Source: Nymphaea colorata
Taxonomy: Eukaryota > Streptophyta > Magnoliopsida > Nymphaeales > Nymphaeaceae
NCBI RefSeq assembly: GCF_008831285.2
Contig: NC_045143.1
Location: 6,397,503-6,457,502 of the forward strand
Length of the DNA stretch: 60,000 nt
Reading direction: 5' to 3'
Shown here: piece after piece, positions 57,646-60,000 of the stretch
Position numbering within the stretch: the first letter of the stretch is position 1
How the letters are laid out: each line of letters begins with the position of its first letter
Made by a program: the position numbers and the translations under genes
Notes under the pieces: model-generated
What the model was told of the DNA's origin: nothing
Seen by the model: the letters and a program-made list of their open reading frames with translations, nothing else
The model's database searches: none

Positions 57646-60000
57646 GAATCAGTTGGTTATCTCTAGATGGTTATTTTTTTTATTTTATATATTGCTAAAA
57701 ACAGTTGTAAAGGATGCAGTTGCTATGTTGGCCATAGTAATACACCTTTTGTAACTGATATATATATATATATATAACCGCAACTTGAGTTGCAAGATCC
57801 CTAAATTGTTGTATGTGCAAAAGATTACCATATCATCATTATATCTTTGCCATTAATTATCATCAGCAACTAAATTCCTTCACAAGTCGTCCAAAATAAT
57901 GCATTTAGTTTTGTTTGTGGTGTATGGTTTCATATACCATTTTACTATCATATACAAGATATGTAGACAAGAGCTTAGACATGACTAGTTAAAACATTAA
58001 CTGCACTACCATATGTCTGCATTGTCACGAAATAGGGAATTAAAATAAGCCCTTAGAGGTCTATTGACAAATGGAACACTTTGAGAATGAGTGTTCCAGG
58101 AAGGTACTCTAAAAATTAGGGCAGATTCACAAATGATGCAAGTTTGAGAACAGTCGAATGGTTTTACTTTTCAGTGAATATTTTCAGTAGGATGAACTAC
58201 AAAATGAATAATGAATAATTTATAACAAAAAAAAAAAAATCCTTACCGCATGCCGTGCATGCATGCACATGCACACACACACAGAGACAAATGGAATCGT
58301 ATCTTACTTGGAAAGCAAATTTGTCTTATCCTACATCCGATTCGATTTGTTATCGAATTTTTACTATATATTGGCTCAGTTTTTGCTTTCTTTCTCACTC
58401 AGTTGTTTGGCAAAGGTTGGCATTTATGCTCGACGCATTATTAGATCAATAGTGAACACTAACATCTTTGGCACATTTCTTGAGCTTTGTTGCATTTCTT
58501 TACATCTACGTCACATGGACAATGGCTAAAGCACAGCACTGGGGATTTCTCATCCAAAAGAATTGCAACAGACAATTACAAACTTTATTTTCCTCTGAGA
58601 ACACTTCAAAATTTTTCTTTAATGGGGGCCAGCCCTTAATTTTTTAAAATTTTGACAGAGGCCCAATTAAAAAATTTCAAAAATTCAACATGTAAATATT
58701 GAAATTTCCGATTGACCCCCTTTTCCTCCACCCATGTTATTATTTGGGAAAATTGCAAATTTTGTGCTGTATTAATGAATAATGAAAAGTTGCATACCTA
58801 TTTGAACAAGAAAACCATGTTAGGGTAGGGTGAAGATTAATGCCATCTCGCATAGCACGAGAGCAAAGAAGAAATTTGAATATGTGAAAGTGCACCGGTA
58901 GAAAAGAATGAAAGAGAGAGAGTGTGTGTGTGGGCACAATCTCTTGTATCTGATTGTGTCCATGCATGCATTGTCTGTGTTTCTCTCATTGTTCCACCAC
59001 TATGTCCTGAAGTGTGTTTTGGGAGATTCTCAGTTTAAATAGTACCACAGATTATAAATCTACGCTACATGTTAAAAACCGCGGATTTGAGGTTAGATGG
59101 AAAGGGGGGCGACCTTAAATTCATGGATCTAATATCCTAAGGATTTCAGATCACTTGTTGCATTATGTTCCATGTCAAACGCCCTTGAAGGGTTCAATAG
59201 AGACCAAAAAAATGAAGTGTGTTCCTCAATGGATTTAGTGATCGCTCCACTAACTCACATTTTGTATGTATAAATGGACTCACCAGTCACCACACAAAAT
59301 GGACAACTTCTACTTGCCATGCAAGGTCAAGGTGCAAGTAGTAGAGCCACAAATTTTTTCCCAGGGAAGTATCAAGATAAAAGTGACCTAACTTTATATT
59401 TTTTTCATAAAACCTTCGATTGATGGAGCACCAGTATGTCAATTGGTGCTAAATCATGCAGGTCTATGTGGACAACTGCACACACAAGCCCACATGGCCT
59501 AGCTCCGCTACTGTAAAGTTCATCAAATGTCCTCTTAGGAGAAGAGGGGAGGTGGATGATACTTGTTGAAGTTCCTTGCGGCTTTCCTTAACCTAAGAGT
59601 TTAGAGCTGCCTTGAGACCTAGGTGGAGAGCAGTACACCGTCAACTAGCTACAGGAATAGTATCCATAGGAATCAAACTGATGAGCATACATTCACTGGT
59701 CAGCCAATCCGATCAGCTACTCAGAGCTAATGCCCTTTGTTATTAGCTAACTTGTATGGTAGTGGCAGGTAAATATGTGTAGTCTCCAATGTCTAGGCAG
59801 GTTTGTACCGTGCCTAGCTAGGAAGGTGCTTGTCCAAATTGAACCCACTTAACTTTGCATTGCTCGGGCTTAGGGAACCAACACTTGCAATACGATTCTA
59901 GCCAGATCCAAACCACAGACTCGTCGGCCATTGGATTGGGCCATTGGGTCTAAGTAGAAACAGTGACATTAAGTACTCCACATTGGCGTAGTCAAGTTGA

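Larger units (their letters stand above)
54000..60000. other. Downstream flank and intergenic tail; no gene recognised
   Basis: After the triplicated flank, 55.4-60 kb is AT-rich. It holds MITE-like fragments (about 56370-56470, 58040-58140), an hAT-like MITE at 57.13 kb, TA tracts at 57611-57642 and 57759-57776, and GGGGCCAGCCC-type repeat sequence at 58.6 kb. Frames are short and look random. Confidence 0.7.

Overview
This is nuclear DNA from a flowering plant. The evidence is intron-rich GT-AG genes, three proteins that match well-known land-plant families over their full length, long AT-rich intergenic DNA, many (TA)n and (CT)n(TA)n microsatellites, and dense miniature transposons. The species cannot be named from this sequence alone. 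No bacterial, organellar or viral gene is visible.

There are three confident protein-coding genes, each with exons that join in frame. (1) On the minus strand, 16025 to 6550, is a 7-exon gene for a 713-aa nuclear RNA-binding protein with two KH domains and a long Gln/Pro/Tyr/Gly-rich tail (FUBP-like plant family). It has a 5.8 kb last intron and possible introns in its 3' UTR. (2) On the plus strand, 32207 to 38599, is an 11-exon gene for a 345-aa N-MYC DOWNREGULATED-LIKE (NDL/NDR) protein, an alpha/beta-hydrolase-fold partner of the G-protein beta subunit in plants. (3) On the plus strand, 52160 to 53970, is a 4-exon gene for a 271-aa HAD-family phosphatase of the PECP1/PPsPase1 (PS2) group. 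Two perfect P1BS boxes (GAATATTC) flank a palindromic G-box just upstream of its TATA box. This is the layout expected for a phosphate-starvation-induced gene. The three genes do not form one pathway and are ordinary neighbours.

Region by region: 1-6.4 kb is repeat-rich intergenic DNA and the 3' end of gene 1. 6.5-16.3 kb is gene 1. 16.3-32 kb is a repeat desert holding hAT-like and Tourist-like MITEs, the GTTTGGATG/CATCCAAAC family, CT/TA composite microsatellites and sequence rich in GAATCCGAAT or GAGCTCGAG motifs. 32-39 kb is gene 2. 39-51.6 kb is intergenic and holds a two-unit tandem segmental duplication (about 46.0-49.4 kb, with a third diverged copy at 42.4 kb) whose second unit carries a complete miniature LTR element (TRIM). 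51.7-54 kb is gene 3. 54.2-55.4 kb is a threefold tandem repeat of the gene 3 downstream flank; its third copy carries a MITE whose empty site is preserved in the other two. 55.5-60 kb is intergenic.

No new multi-gene system was found. The items most worth following are the P1BS/G-box module of gene 3, the triplicated 3' flank with its dated MITE, the TRIM inside the tandem segmental duplication with its recurring 24-25 codon ORF, and the candidate spliced 3' UTR of gene 1.
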